From assembly GCA_023228465.1 (NCBI GenBank), contig JALOBC010000008.1, positions 42,479-106,478 on the forward strand: a stretch of 64,000 bases of DNA. The letters are read 5' to 3'. This DNA comes from Dokdonella sp. Its GTDB lineage: Bacteria; Pseudomonadota; Gammaproteobacteria; Xanthomonadales; Rhodanobacteraceae. The notes beneath the pieces were generated by a model. It ran no database searches. It was not told where the DNA came from and saw only the letters and a list, made by a program, of their open reading frames with translations. How positions within the stretch are numbered: position 1 is the stretch's first letter; every line of letters begins with the position of its first letter. The position numbers and the translations under genes were made by a program. Below, in pieces: positions 30,015 to 39,215 of this stretch.

Positions 30015-30293
30015 GGATTCCAAGACCTCCGTGCGACGCGCAAGCCCGCCGCCATCCCGCCGGACGGCAGCCCGCGATCGCCTCATGGTGATTGTCCCGC
30101 ATCGCCACGCGAACCGGGGACGGGCTACAATCGGGGCGCGCATGGTACTGAAAATCCCGCTGCGGCGCAGAATCGACCGCGCGAACCAGCATGAGGCGCA
30201 AGGCAACGCAGGCATGCCACGCGTCCTGCCAGCCTGGCGCCGGGCTGGCGCACACTCCTACCCCTGCATCGTCCCACGCACCGGCCCGCTGCC

Positions 30294-31316
30294 ATGAATG
30301 CTTCCTTCCTCGCCACCCCGCGCCTGCCCAGCCATCCCCAGCTCGACGCGCTGGCGGTCATGCGCAGCGCGCAGGCGGCGATCGCCACCGAAACGCGTGC
30401 GATCGCGGCGCTTGGCGAGCGCATCGACGCCAGCTTCCTGCGCGCCTGTCAGCTGATGTTCGAGTGCCCCGGGCGGGTGATCGTCTCCGGCATGGGCAAG
30501 TCCGGCCACATCGCGCGCAAGATCGCCGCGACGCTGGCTTCCACCGGCACGCCGGCCTTCTTCGTGCACCCGGCCGAGGCCAGCCACGGCGACCTGGGCA
30601 TGATCACCCGCAAGGATGTGGTGCTGGCGCTGTCGCATTCGGGTGAAACCGACGAGTTGCTGATGATCGTGCCGGCGATCAAGCGCCAGGGCATTCCGCT
30701 GATTGCCATGAGCGGCAAGGCCGCCTCCTCGCTGGCGCGCCTGGCCGACGTGCACATCGATACCAGCGTGCCGGCCGAGGCCTGCCCGCTGGGCCTCGCG
30801 CCGACCTCCTCGACTACCGCCGCCCTGGTCATGGGCGATGCGCTGGCGGTCGCGCTGCTCGAAGCGCGCGGCTTCACCAACGAGGATTTCGCCCGTTCGC
30901 ATCCAGCCGGCATGCTCGGCCGGCGCCTGCTCCTGAAAATCGGCGATGTCATGCACACCGGCGAGCAGATCCCCGCCGTGGGTCCGGAGGTGTCACTCAG
31001 CGAGACCCTGGTGGAGATGACCCGCAAGGGCCTGGGCATGACGGCCATCATCGACCCGGACGGGCACCTGCTCGGCGTGTTCACCGACGGCGACCTGCGC
31101 CGCGCCATCGACGACGACGACATCGACCTGCGTGCCACGCCGGTGACCCAGCTGATGACGCCGCGGCCAAAGACGATCACGCCGGACAAGCTGGCGGTCG
31201 AAGCCGCCCAGCTCATGGAAGCGCACAAGATCCACGCCCTGCTGGTGGTGGACGCCGAACAGCATGTGGTCGGCGCACTCAACATCCACGACCTGCTGCG
31301 CGCACGCGTGGTCTGA
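30294..31316 (+). CDS. kdsD: D-arabinose 5-phosphate isomerase KdsD
   Basis: 340 residues. Interconverts ribulose-5-phosphate and arabinose-5-phosphate, the first step of KDO synthesis. N-terminal SIS domain (VSGMGKSGHIARKIAATLAS, ALSHSGETDELL) followed by two CBS domains (about 215-335). Starts the kdsD-kdsC-lptC-lptA-lptB operon and is divergent from ibaG; the 279-bp space holds their promoters, with no motif I can call. Confidence 0.95.
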   Translation: MNASFLATPRLPSHPQLDALAVMRSAQAAIATETRAIAALGERIDASFLRACQLMFECPGRVIVSGMGKSGHIARKIAATLASTGTPAFFVHPAEASHGDLGMITRKDVVLALSHSGETDELLMIVPAIKRQGIPLIAMSGKAASSLARLADVHIDTSVPAEACPLGLAPTSSTTAALVMGDALAVALLEARGFTNEDFARSHPAGMLGRRLLLKIGDVMHTGEQIPAVGPEVSLSETLVEMTRKGLGMTAIIDPDGHLLGVFTDGDLRRAIDDDDIDLRATPVTQLMTPRPKTITPDKLAVEAAQLMEAHKIHALLVVDAEQHVVGALNIHDLLRARVV

Positions 31317-31402
31317 GGCGCAATCGGGCCGCAAATCCACGCCTGGAGGCCCTGAAAGCGCATGCCTCGCCTCGCCCTCCAGCTCCGCTTCCGACGCCGA
31401 CC

Positions 31403-31942
31403 ATGACGAACGCATCCATCCCGCCCGCCATCCTCGAACGCGCCAAACGGATCCGCCTGGCCGTGTTCGACGTCGATGGCGTGCTGACCGACGGCCAGCT
31501 CTGGTACGCCGCAGACGGGCGCGAGCTGAAGGCCTTCCATGTCCACGACGGGCTCGGCCTCAAGTGCCTGCTCGCCAACGGCATCGAGGTGGCCGTCATC
31601 ACCGCCCGCCTCAGCCACGCCGTGACCGAACGCATGGCCGAGCTCGGCGTGGCCCACGTCTACCAGGACCAGCACGACAAGCGCGCCTGCCTGGGCCAAT
31701 TGCTGGACGCGCTGAAACTGGAGCCGCCGCAGGTTGCCTACACCGGCGACGACCTGCCTGACCTGGGGCCCATGGCCATGGTCGGGCTGGCCGTCGCGGT
31801 CGCCAATGCGCATCCCTGGGTGGCCCGCCATGCCCATTGGAACACACGGCTCGCGGGCGGCCGCGGCGCGGTGCGGGAAGTCTGCGACCTGCTGCTGACC
31901 GCACAAGGCAAGGCCGCCGACGAACTCGCCCGCGGGCTCTGA
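31403..31942 (+). CDS. kdsC: 3-deoxy-D-manno-octulosonate 8-phosphatase KdsC
   Basis: 179 residues. HAD phosphatase of the C0 (capless, tetrameric) type: FDVDGVLTDG with nucleophile Asp23 and Asp25, TARLSHAV as motif II, and YTGDDLPDL as motif IV. Releases phosphate from KDO-8-phosphate. 86 bp after kdsD and 15 bp before lptC. Confidence 0.95.
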   Translation: MTNASIPPAILERAKRIRLAVFDVDGVLTDGQLWYAADGRELKAFHVHDGLGLKCLLANGIEVAVITARLSHAVTERMAELGVAHVYQDQHDKRACLGQLLDALKLEPPQVAYTGDDLPDLGPMAMVGLAVAVANAHPWVARHAHWNTRLAGGRGAVREVCDLLLTAQGKAADELARGL

Positions 31943-31957
31943 CCCGGGCCGGAGCGC

Positions 31958-32548
31958 ATGGGACGTCGCTACTGGTTCATCATCGGCGTGCTGGCGCTGG
32001 CTGCGGCGCTCAGTCAATGGCTGGTGTGGCTGACGCGCGAGCGCCCCGACGCGCAGACCTACGCCGGCCCGCCGCGCTCGGATTACACGCTCCAGGACTT
32101 CACGCTGACGGCGCTCGACCGCCATGGCCAGGCTGCGCTGGAGATCAGCGGCCCGCAACTGGCACGGCGTGGCGACGATGGCTCGATCTATGTCACCACG
32201 CCGGACTATGTCGTGATCGACGGCGGCGGGCACTCCTGGCGCGGCCGTTCCGAAGCCGCCTGGGTGGATCGCGACGGCGACCTCATGCAGCTGCAGGGTG
32301 CGGTGCACATGCAGCGCGAATCCGGCGGCGACGATCCGCCGATCGATATTGCCACCCACGACCTCACGGTCCGACTACGCGAGAAGACGCTGGAAACCGC
32401 CGCCCGGGCCACCATCACGCAACCCGGTTCTATACTCAGCGGGGTCGGCCTGCGCGGCGATCTCGAAGCCAAGACCCTGGAGCTCCTGTCGGATGTGCAC
32501 TCCACCCTGCAACCCCAGCGGCGGCCGCGCCGCACGCAAGCGCATTGA
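31958..32548 (+). CDS. lptC: LPS export system protein LptC
   Basis: 196 residues: one N-terminal transmembrane helix (YWFIIGVLALAAALSQWLVWL region, residues 4-24) and a periplasmic beta-jellyroll ([31 protein letters not shown]). Bridges the LptBFG transporter to LptA. Preceded by GGAG. Its 3' end overlaps lptA by 56 bp. Confidence 0.9.
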   Translation: MGRRYWFIIGVLALAAALSQWLVWLTRERPDAQTYAGPPRSDYTLQDFTLTALDRHGQAALEISGPQLARRGDDGSIYVTTPDYVVIDGGGHSWRGRSEAAWVDRDGDLMQLQGAVHMQRESGGDDPPIDIATHDLTVRLREKTLETAARATITQPGSILSGVGLRGDLEAKTLELLSDVHSTLQPQRRPRRTQAH

Positions 32549-33158
32549 CCTGCGCACGCTGTTTGTCGCGATTGCGCTCGTCGCCATGAGCGCGCCGCTG
32601 CCCGCGCTGGAAAGCGACCGCGAGCAACCGATGGAAATCACCGCCGGCTACCAGAAGACGCAACTGGCCAGCGACGACAACCAGCAGGGCATCACCCTGT
32701 TCCGCAATGACGTGCGCATGCACCAGGGATCGCTGAAGATCCATGCCGCCGAAGCGACCGTCTACCAGCATCCGGCCGACGCGCGCGATGCCCATGGCAA
32801 CGACATCGGCGGCACCGTCTCGCGCGTGCTGCTGACCGGCCAGCCCGCACATCTGGAGGAACGCCAGCAGGCAGGCGGCGCCCTCGTCAGGGCCGACGCC
32901 GAGCGCATCGACTACGATGCCGATACGGGGGTCGCCGTGCTCAGCGGCAATGTCAGCGTGGTGCAGCAGGGGCGCGGCGAGTTCCGCGGCCCGCGCATGA
33001 CCTACAACACGCGCACGGGCGAGATCGAAAGCGGCGCCCGCGGCGCGGATGGCGAGGGTGGCCGCGTCCACCTGATCATCGCGCCCAAGGCGAAGTCGGC
33101 GGCGCCCAGACCCGCCGCGACCGACCACGGCGACAAGGACCGGGGCGGCCCCGCCTGA
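32493..33158 (+). CDS. lptA: LPS transport periplasmic protein LptA
   Basis: 221 residues if started at the ATG at 32493, inside lptC, with GGAG 10 bp upstream and a signal peptide after a basic stretch ([18 protein letters not shown]). OstA-like jellyroll with [21 protein letters not shown]. Forms the periplasmic bridge carrying LPS. The C-terminal ~25 residues are Lys/Ala-rich and likely disordered. The stop overlaps lptB by one base. Confidence 0.9.
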   Translation: MCTPPCNPSGGRAARKRIDLRTLFVAIALVAMSAPLPALESDREQPMEITAGYQKTQLASDDNQQGITLFRNDVRMHQGSLKIHAAEATVYQHPADARDAHGNDIGGTVSRVLLTGQPAHLEERQQAGGALVRADAERIDYDADTGVAVLSGNVSVVQQGRGEFRGPRMTYNTRTGEIESGARGADGEGGRVHLIIAPKAKSAAPRPAATDHGDKDRGGPA

Positions 33159-33877
33159 TGTTGAGCGCCGAGGGTCTACGCAAGAGCTTTCGCGGGCGCG
33201 CCGTGGTGCACGACTTCGGCTTCGAGGTCAACCAGGGCGAGATCGTCGGCCTGCTCGGCCCCAATGGCGCCGGCAAGACCACCTCGTTCTACATGATCGT
33301 CGGCCTGATCGGCGCCGACGCCGGAACCATTCGCATCGGCGATCGCGACATCACCAACCTGCCCATGCATGCGCGCGCGCGCCTGGGCCTGGGCTACCTG
33401 CCGCAGGAAGCCTCGGTGTTCCGTCGCCTCAGCGTCAGCGACAACATCCTCGCCATCCTCGAGCTGCGCGACGACCTGGACGCGCAGGGCCGCGCGAGCG
33501 AACTGGAAAGCCTGCTCGACGATCTGCAGATCGGCCACATCGCCGGCCAGCAGGGCCAGAGCCTGTCCGGCGGCGAGCGTCGCCGGGTCGAGATCGCCCG
33601 CGCGCTCGCCGCCAGGCCGCGCTTCATGCTGCTGGACGAACCCTTTGCCGGCATCGACCCGATTTCGGTGATCGACATCCAGCGCATCGTGCGCCAACTG
33701 AAGTCACGCGGCATCGGCATTCTCATCACCGACCACAACGTGCGCGAGACGCTGGGCATCTGCGAACGCGCCTACATCATGAGCGAGGGTACCGTGCTGG
33801 CACAGGGCACGCCGGCCGAGCTGCTGGCCAACGATCGCGTGCGCGAGGTGTACCTGGGCCACGAATTCAGGATGTGA
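33158..33877 (+). CDS. lptB: LPS export ABC ATPase LptB
   Basis: 239 residues. Walker [12 protein letters not shown]-loop [13 protein letters not shown], signature [15 protein letters not shown], Walker [14 protein letters not shown] and switch His ([11 protein letters not shown]) are intact. Drives LPS extraction with LptFG, which are not in this window. Overlaps lptA by one base and is followed by rpoN, the order typical of proteobacteria. Confidence 0.96.
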   Translation: MLSAEGLRKSFRGRAVVHDFGFEVNQGEIVGLLGPNGAGKTTSFYMIVGLIGADAGTIRIGDRDITNLPMHARARLGLGYLPQEASVFRRLSVSDNILAILELRDDLDAQGRASELESLLDDLQIGHIAGQQGQSLSGGERRRVEIARALAARPRFMLLDEPFAGIDPISVIDIQRIVRQLKSRGIGILITDHNVRETLGICERAYIMSEGTVLAQGTPAELLANDRVREVYLGHEFRM

Positions 33878-34018
33878 CGGCATCCGCAAGCAGGAATCGT
33901 CCATCCGCCTGGGCGCGTCGCACGCGGCTCTGCACGAAGATCGCGTGGGCCGTCACGAATCGGCCATCGGCCACCCCCAAACCACGCGGCAAAGCGTTAG
34001 GATGGCTGCGAGGGAACT

Positions 34019-34033
34019 TGGCACGATTCCGGC
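34019..34033 (+). promoter_or_regulatory. Sigma-54-like -24/-12 site abutting the rpoN start codon
   Basis: TGGCACGATTCCGGC keeps the GG-N10-GC spacing of a -24/-12 element and a perfect TGGCAC half, and ends exactly at the rpoN ATG. The -12 half is CGGC rather than TTGC. If bound, initiation would fall inside rpoN, so it would act as an autorepression site rather than an rpoN promoter. Could be chance. Confidence 0.3.
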
Positions 34034-35443
34034 ATGAAACCTGCGCTACAGCTCCGACTTGGCCAGACCCTGGCCCTCACGCCGCAACTGCAGCAGGCCA
34101 TCCGCCTGCTGCAACTGTCGCGGCTGGAGCTGGAGCTGGAGCTCACCCTGGCAGTGGAATCCAATCCCCTGCTCGACCTGGATGCCGAGGCGCCTGACGA
34201 CGAGGACGAGGACGAGACCGGCGAGGCCAGCACCGACGAGGACGCGAGCGAGGAAGCCTTCGACGACGGCGAGATGCCCCTCGACCTCCAGTTCGAACGC
34301 AGTGGCCAGTCGGGCCCCGCACTCGACGAGGATGGCATCGACTGGCAGGACGCCGACACCGAGGACCTGCGCGACCACCTGCTGTGGCAGCTCAATCTGA
34401 TGCCGCTGTCGGCGCGCGATCGTGCCATCGGCATGGCCATCATCGAGGCGGTGGACGACGACGGCTATCTCACGGAGAGTGCCGCCGCCCTATGCGAAAC
34501 CCTGGCCCCGCTTCACGCCGTGAGCGAGGATGAAGTCGAGTCGGTGCGCCGGCGCATCCAGCATTTCGACCCGCTCGGCGTGGCCAGCCGGTCGCTGCGC
34601 GAGTGTCTGGCCGTGCAACTGGACCAAGCCGCGCCGGGCAGTCCGGGCCTGGCGCTCGCGCGCAGCCTCGTCAACGACCACCTGGAATCCCTGGCGCGCC
34701 TGGATCGCCCGCGCATGCGGCAGTTGCTGCAGTGCAGCGAGGATGATTTCGACACCGCCCTGGCACTGGTGCGTTCACTGGTACCCAAGCCTGGCAGCAC
34801 CTACACCGCCGCGGCGCCGGAGTTCATTACCCCCGATGCCTATGCGCGCAAGGTGAACGGGCGCTGGCAGGTCACGCTGTCGCCGGGCTGCCAGCCGCGC
34901 CTGGGCATCAACGAGCATTATGCCGGCCTGATCGCCAAGGCCCGCCGTGACGACGCGGCCTACCTGCGCGGCCAGCTGCAGGAAGCACGCTGGCTGATCA
35001 AGAGCCTGCAGACGCGCGCGGAAACCATGCTCAAGGTGGCCACGTCCATCGTGCGCGCGCAGGAAGGCTTCCTCGAGTTCGGCCCGGAGGCGATGCGGCC
35101 ACTGGTGCTCAAGGACGTCGCCGACGAGATCGGCATGCATGAATCGACCATTTCCCGCGTGACCACGCGCAAGTACCTGCACACCCCGCGCGGCACGTTC
35201 GAGTTCAAGTACTTCTTCTCCAGCGGCGTGACCACGGTCGATGGCGGCGCGGCATCGGCGACCGCGATCCAGGCGATCATGCGCAAGCTGATCGACGAGG
35301 AACCGCCGGCCCGCCCCCTGTCGGATCAGGCGCTGGCCCGCGAACTCAACCAGCGCGGCATCAACGTGGCCCGGCGCACGGTGGCCAAGTACCGCGAGGC
35401 CATGAACATCCCCTCGTCCAACGATCGCAGCAGGCTTGGCTGA
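34034..35443 (+). CDS. rpoN: RNA polymerase sigma-54 factor RpoN
   Basis: 469 residues. Region I (LRLGQTLALTPQLQQAIRLL) interacts with activators; an acidic region II follows (residues ~52-85, rich in Glu/Asp); core-binding and HTH regions; and the C-terminal RpoN box is intact as ARRTVAKYREAM. Directs transcription from -24/-12 promoters with enhancer-binding proteins. Head of the hpf-PTS cluster, 156 bp after lptB; TAGGAT near 33999 may be a -10. Confidence 0.97.
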   Translation: MKPALQLRLGQTLALTPQLQQAIRLLQLSRLELELELTLAVESNPLLDLDAEAPDDEDEDETGEASTDEDASEEAFDDGEMPLDLQFERSGQSGPALDEDGIDWQDADTEDLRDHLLWQLNLMPLSARDRAIGMAIIEAVDDDGYLTESAAALCETLAPLHAVSEDEVESVRRRIQHFDPLGVASRSLRECLAVQLDQAAPGSPGLALARSLVNDHLESLARLDRPRMRQLLQCSEDDFDTALALVRSLVPKPGSTYTAAAPEFITPDAYARKVNGRWQVTLSPGCQPRLGINEHYAGLIAKARRDDAAYLRGQLQEARWLIKSLQTRAETMLKVATSIVRAQEGFLEFGPEAMRPLVLKDVADEIGMHESTISRVTTRKYLHTPRGTFEFKYFFSSGVTTVDGGAASATAIQAIMRKLIDEEPPARPLSDQALARELNQRGINVARRTVAKYREAMNIPSSNDRSRLG

Positions 35444-35627
35444 CATGCGCGCGCAGGCTGCGGCCATGCGGCCGGATCCACCCATGACTTTCCAGGAGGC
35501 GCGGAACGCACACACCCAATCGCTTGTCACTAGTTTAGGAGCTGCCCGCGCAGCCGCACGAGCGGTCTGCGCAGCAGGCATCCAGCCCAGGCCCGCATCC
35601 GACGGGCCGTTCAGTCAGGAGTTCGTC

Positions 35628-35948
35628 ATGCAGATCATCGTCAAGGGCCACCAGGTCGAAGTCACCCCGGCACTGCGCGACTACGCGACCAGCAAGTTCG
35701 AGCGCGTTACCCGCTTTTGGGACCAGCTGCACGAGATCAACGTGGTCCTCGGCCTGGAAAAGGTGATGCACAAGGCCGAGGTGAACATGCAGCTCTCCGG
35801 CAAGGCCCTGCATGCCGAAGCGGTGGCAACGGACATGTACGCGGCGATCGATACCCTGGTGGACAAGGTCGAAATGCAGTTGCGCAAGCACAAGGGCAAG
35901 CAGACCGACCATCGCGCCGAAACCGTGCGCGCGGCACGCTACGGCTAG
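35628..35948 (+). CDS. hpf: Ribosome hibernation promoting factor HPF (short form)
   Basis: 106 residues from the ATG at 35628, after CAGGAG. S30AE fold: MQIIVKGHQVEVTPALRDYA and IDTLVDKVEMQLRKHKGKQ. Lacks the long-form C-terminal dimerisation domain. Binds the 30S decoding region and helps form inactive 100S ribosomes in stationary phase. The 184-bp leader after rpoN contains an A/T-richer patch (35524-35540) that may hold its own promoter. Confidence 0.95.
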   Translation: MQIIVKGHQVEVTPALRDYATSKFERVTRFWDQLHEINVVLGLEKVMHKAEVNMQLSGKALHAEAVATDMYAAIDTLVDKVEMQLRKHKGKQTDHRAETVRAARYG

Positions 35949-36018
35949 CCGCGGGCGGTGAGTCTGGCGGGCTCTTGAGGCACAATCGGACTTTTCCGGC
36001 CCGGGGAACCCGCCACCG

Positions 36019-36465
36019 ATGCGTTTCATCGACTTGCTGCCCGCCGCGCGGGTACGGGTCGGCCTTGCCGCGCGCGACAAGGCCGACCTCATCGAGCACC
36101 TGGCCGGGCTGCTCGCCGGCGACGGCGACATCGGCCTGGTGCGCGACGCACTGATCGCCCGCGAACGTCTGGGGACGACCGCGCTGGGCCAGGGCGTGGC
36201 CATACCGCATGGCCGCAGCGCGAGCCTCGAAGGCGCCCGCGCGGCCTTCGTGCGGCTGGCCGAGCCCATCGATTTCGGCGCCGGCGACGGCCAGCGCGTG
36301 GACCTGGTCGCCGCCCTGGTGGTGCCGGCGCAATTTACCGACCAGCACCTGAAGCTGCTCGCCGAACTGGCGGAAATGTTTTCCGATCCCGACACCACCG
36401 GCGCCTTGCGCGCCGCCCCCGACGCCGCGGCACTGCGCAGGCTGCTCGCCCGTGACCATGGCTGA
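36019..36465 (+). CDS. ptsN: PTS EIIA-Ntr family protein PtsN
   Basis: 148 residues. EIIA(Ntr)-type phosphocarrier; phospho-acceptor His64 in GVAIPHGRS, second conserved His in FTDQHLKLLAELAEMF. Regulatory rather than sugar-transporting: in relatives it modulates potassium transport and stress responses according to phosphorylation by the HPr/EI chain encoded downstream. Confidence 0.95.
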   Translation: MRFIDLLPAARVRVGLAARDKADLIEHLAGLLAGDGDIGLVRDALIARERLGTTALGQGVAIPHGRSASLEGARAAFVRLAEPIDFGAGDGQRVDLVAALVVPAQFTDQHLKLLAELAEMFSDPDTTGALRAAPDAAALRRLLARDHG

Positions 36466-36486
36466 GCCCGATCCAGGCGGCGCACG

Positions 36487-37437
36487 ATGGATCGCCTGAG
36501 TGCGCGCGAGCTGTTCGACGCAGTCGGCGAGCGCCTGGCGCTGCGCTGGGTAGCCGGGCTGCGGGGGGAAAACCGCGCCATCGAGACCGGCGGCGAGCAG
36601 GAACGCCGCCCGTCGCTGGTCGGCTACCTCAATGTGATCTACCCGAACAAGGTACAGATCGTCGGCACCGAGGAACTCAACTATCTCGACAGCCTGGACT
36701 CGCGCCAGCGCTGGGAGACGGTCGAGAAGATCATGGCCTACCAGCCGACCGCACTGCTCGTCACCAAGGACCAGAACGTACCGGCCGACCTGCGCCAGGC
36801 AGCGGAGGAATCCAACACGCCGCTATGGCAAAGCCCCAAGCGCGGACATGAGCTGCTCACCTACCTCCAGTATCACCTGGCGCGCACGCTGGCGCGCCAG
36901 GTCACCGTGCATGGGGTGCTGATGGAGGTCTACTCCATCGGCGTGCTCATCACCGGCGAAAGCGGCACGGGCAAGAGCGAACTGGCACTGGAACTCATCA
37001 CCCGCGGCCATCGCCTGGTGGCCGACGACGCGCCGGAGTTCACCCTCATCGCGCCGGACGTGATCGACGGCAACTGTCCCGAGCTGCTGCGCGATCTCCT
37101 CGAGGTGCGCGGCCTGGGCGTGCTCAACGTACGCGAAATGTTCGGCCAGACCGCGGTCAAGCCGTCCAAGTACCTGCGCCTGATCGTGCATCTCAAGCCG
37201 CAGAAGCTGGACGCTCCCAGCGACCCCATGAATCGCCTCACCGGCGATGTAGGCTATCGTGAGGTACTCGACGTGCGGGTGCCACAGATCGTCATCCCGG
37301 TTGCACCCGGGCGCAACATCGCCGTACTTGCCGAGGCAGCCGTGCGCAGCCACATGCTCAAGTCCAAGGGGTTCGACCCCGCACAGACCTTCATCGACCG
37401 CCAGGCGCACCAGATGCGCAGGTTGCCACCATGGTAG
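36487..37437 (+). CDS. hprK: HPr kinase/phosphorylase HprK
   Basis: 316 residues. Walker A GESGTGKS (157-164), catalytic His142 in VHGVLMEV, and the family signature [15 protein letters not shown]. Phosphorylates and dephosphorylates HPr on Ser46, which is present in the HPr at 38892. In Gram-negatives this controls PTS relay activity. Overlaps rapZ by 7 bp. Confidence 0.95.
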   Translation: MDRLSARELFDAVGERLALRWVAGLRGENRAIETGGEQERRPSLVGYLNVIYPNKVQIVGTEELNYLDSLDSRQRWETVEKIMAYQPTALLVTKDQNVPADLRQAAEESNTPLWQSPKRGHELLTYLQYHLARTLARQVTVHGVLMEVYSIGVLITGESGTGKSELALELITRGHRLVADDAPEFTLIAPDVIDGNCPELLRDLLEVRGLGVLNVREMFGQTAVKPSKYLRLIVHLKPQKLDAPSDPMNRLTGDVGYREVLDVRVPQIVIPVAPGRNIAVLAEAAVRSHMLKSKGFDPAQTFIDRQAHQMRRLPPW

Positions 37438-38330
37438 AACCCAGCGAGACCGGCGTGGCCACCCCGCGCGCCGACCAGCTCATCATCATCAGTGGCCTGT
37501 CCGGCTCCGGCAAATCGGTGGCGCTGCGCACCCTGGAGGATCTGGGCTTCTACTGCGTCGACAACCTGCCCGCAGCGCTGATGCCGGCCTTCGTGCACGC
37601 CATCTCGCACAGCAGCGGCGAGTTGCAGCACCGGCTGGCGGTGGGCGTGGACGTGCGCAACCGCAGCGAGAACCTCAACCGCCTGCCGCAGATCCTCTCG
37701 GAACTGGGCCAGTCGAACGTCGACTACCACCTGCTGTTCCTGGATACCCGCGACGAAGTGCTGCTCAAGCGCTATTCGGAAACGCGCCGGCGCCACCCGC
37801 TGTCGGCCGATGGACTGGGCCTGGCCGATGCCATCGCCGAAGAGCGCCAGTTGCTGCGCCCCATGCTGGCCATCGCCGACCGCGTGATCGACACCAGCGA
37901 CCTCAATGTCCATCAGCTGCGCCGGCTGGTGATCTCGGCCATGGGCCTGGCCGGCAACTCGCTGACCCTGCTGTTCGAATCCTTCGCCTACCGCCGCGGC
38001 GTACCCGCCGACGCGGATTTCATCTTCGACGCACGCTGTCTGCCCAATCCGCACTGGGAAACCTCGCTGCGCCCGCTGTCCGGACGCGACGCACCGGTGC
38101 GCGAGTGGCTGGAAGCACGTCCCGAGGTCGCGCGCTTCTACAACGATGTCTGCGGCTTCATGGAAACCTGGCTGCCTGCCTTCCAGCACGACGGGCGCAG
38201 CTACGTCACCTTGTGCATCGGCTGCACCGGCGGACGCCATCGCTCGGTCTATCTCGCCGACCGCCTCTCGGCCCACTTCCGCGGGCAGTACCCGCAGGTG
38301 CTGACCCACCATCGCGAGCTGGAGGGGTGA
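37431..38330 (+). CDS. rapZ: RNase adapter protein RapZ
   Basis: 299 residues. N-terminal P-loop [20 protein letters not shown] (21-40) and [10 protein letters not shown]-terminal RNA-binding domain [16 protein letters not shown]. In E. coli it delivers small RNA GlmZ to RNase E and so controls glmS; the same role is plausible but no such RNA is seen here. Stop codon lies within a G-rich repeat. Confidence 0.95.
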   Translation: MVEPSETGVATPRADQLIIISGLSGSGKSVALRTLEDLGFYCVDNLPAALMPAFVHAISHSSGELQHRLAVGVDVRNRSENLNRLPQILSELGQSNVDYHLLFLDTRDEVLLKRYSETRRRHPLSADGLGLADAIAEERQLLRPMLAIADRVIDTSDLNVHQLRRLVISAMGLAGNSLTLLFESFAYRRGVPADADFIFDARCLPNPHWETSLRPLSGRDAPVREWLEARPEVARFYNDVCGFMETWLPAFQHDGRSYVTLCIGCTGGRHRSVYLADRLSAHFRGQYPQVLTHHRELEG

Positions 38331-38351
38331 TGATCGGGAATCGGGCGTGGG
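38324..38351 (+). repeat. G-rich repeat with four G-runs at the rapZ stop
   Basis: Four runs of three to four G (38324-38327, 38336-38338, 38343-38345, 38349-38351) including GGGAATCGGG; potential G-quadruplex in the rapZ 3' end and the leader of the EIIA gene. Same family as 17072 and 19931. Confidence 0.6.
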
Positions 38352-38416
38352 CAGTGGAGCATGGTTGCCGGCCGCCCGGCCATCTGGCGCGTCGCATGGG
38401 CGGAGACCGGCCATTT

Positions 38417-38443
38417 CGATTGCCGATTGCCGATTGCCGATGC
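38417..38443 (+). repeat. CGATTGC heptamer, three tandem copies
   Basis: CGATTGC occurs three times head to tail (38417-38437), followed by CGATGC, in the 133-bp gap before the PTS EIIA gene and 21 bp upstream of its ATG. Reads as a diverged relative of the GGGAATC-type repeats. Confidence 0.65.
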
Positions 38444-38463
38444 CCGGCGCACGGAGCACGCCA

Positions 38464-38856
38464 ATGACCGTCGGCATCCTGCTCATGACGCATGAAGCCA
38501 TGGGCCGGGCCCTGGTCAGCGCCGCGCACCACGTACTGGGCGCCCTGCCCCTGCCGGTGGACGTGCAGGAAATCGCCCCGGATGCCGATCCCGAACGCAT
38601 GCTGCGCGCCGCGGCCAGCAACGCGCGCGAGCTCGACCGCGGCAACGGCGTGCTGGTGCTGACCGATCTCTACGGCGCCACGCCCTGCAACATCGCGCGC
38701 CGCCTGCCCGACCTGGGCGTGCGCATGCATTGCGTGTCGGGACTGAACCTGCCGATGCTGCTCAGGGTGCTCAACTACCCCGAGCAGAGCCTCGAAGAAC
38801 TGGCCCAGACCGCCGCCAGCGGCGGGCGTGGCGGCATCGTCATCGACACCCCCTGA
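38464..38856 (+). CDS. PTS mannose-type EIIA domain protein
   Basis: 130 residues from the ATG at 38464. EIIA(Man)-like fold: GILLMTHEAMGRAL with phospho-acceptor His10, then VLVLTDLYGATPCNIA. Single domain without EIIB, and no IIC/IID genes nearby, so a regulatory phosphate acceptor is more likely than a sugar transporter subunit. 35 bp before the HPr gene. Confidence 0.9.
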   Translation: MTVGILLMTHEAMGRALVSAAHHVLGALPLPVDVQEIAPDADPERMLRAAASNARELDRGNGVLVLTDLYGATPCNIARRLPDLGVRMHCVSGLNLPMLLRVLNYPEQSLEELAQTAASGGRGGIVIDTP

Positions 38857-38891
38857 CCGTAACCGGACTTCGTCACCGCGGACCTGCATCC

Positions 38892-39161
38892 ATGCTCGAA
38901 AGGGACATCACCATCACCAACCGCCTTGGCCTGCATGCACGTGCCTCCGCCAAGCTGGTCCAGGCGCTGCACGAGTTCCAGTCCAGCGCCACGATCGTCT
39001 GCCGCGGCAAGGAGGTCAACGCCAAGAGCATCATGGGCGTGATGATGCTGGCCGCGGGCCTGGGTACGCCGCTCACCCTGCGTACCGACGGCGTGGACGA
39101 GGAGGCGGCCATGCAGGCCATGGTCGAACTGTTCGAGCGCAAGTTCGACGAGGGTGCATGA
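38892..39161 (+). CDS. ptsH: Phosphocarrier protein HPr
   Basis: 89 residues from the ATG at 38892. His15 (GLHARASAKL) accepts phosphate from EI and Ser46 (NAKSIMGVMML) is the HprK target; both are at the canonical numbers. Passes phosphate to PtsN and the EIIA(Man)-like protein. Could equally be named npr; the presence of HprK favours a dual-regulated HPr. Confidence 0.95.
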   Translation: MLERDITITNRLGLHARASAKLVQALHEFQSSATIVCRGKEVNAKSIMGVMMLAAGLGTPLTLRTDGVDEEAAMQAMVELFERKFDEGA

Positions 39162-39215
39162 TGGCAACGCGCAGCCGACCGACCCGCCCCGTGGCAGCGT
39201 GCAGGAACCGCTGAC

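Noticed and set aside
35436-35627. In-frame N-terminal extension of hpf
   Set aside because: A standard S30AE start with CAGGAG at 35628 gives the normal short HPF; the extension has no similarity to anything known.
38417-38443. Short tandem CGATTGC units considered as a CRISPR array
   Set aside because: Units are 7 bp head to tail without spacers, and no cas genes are present.
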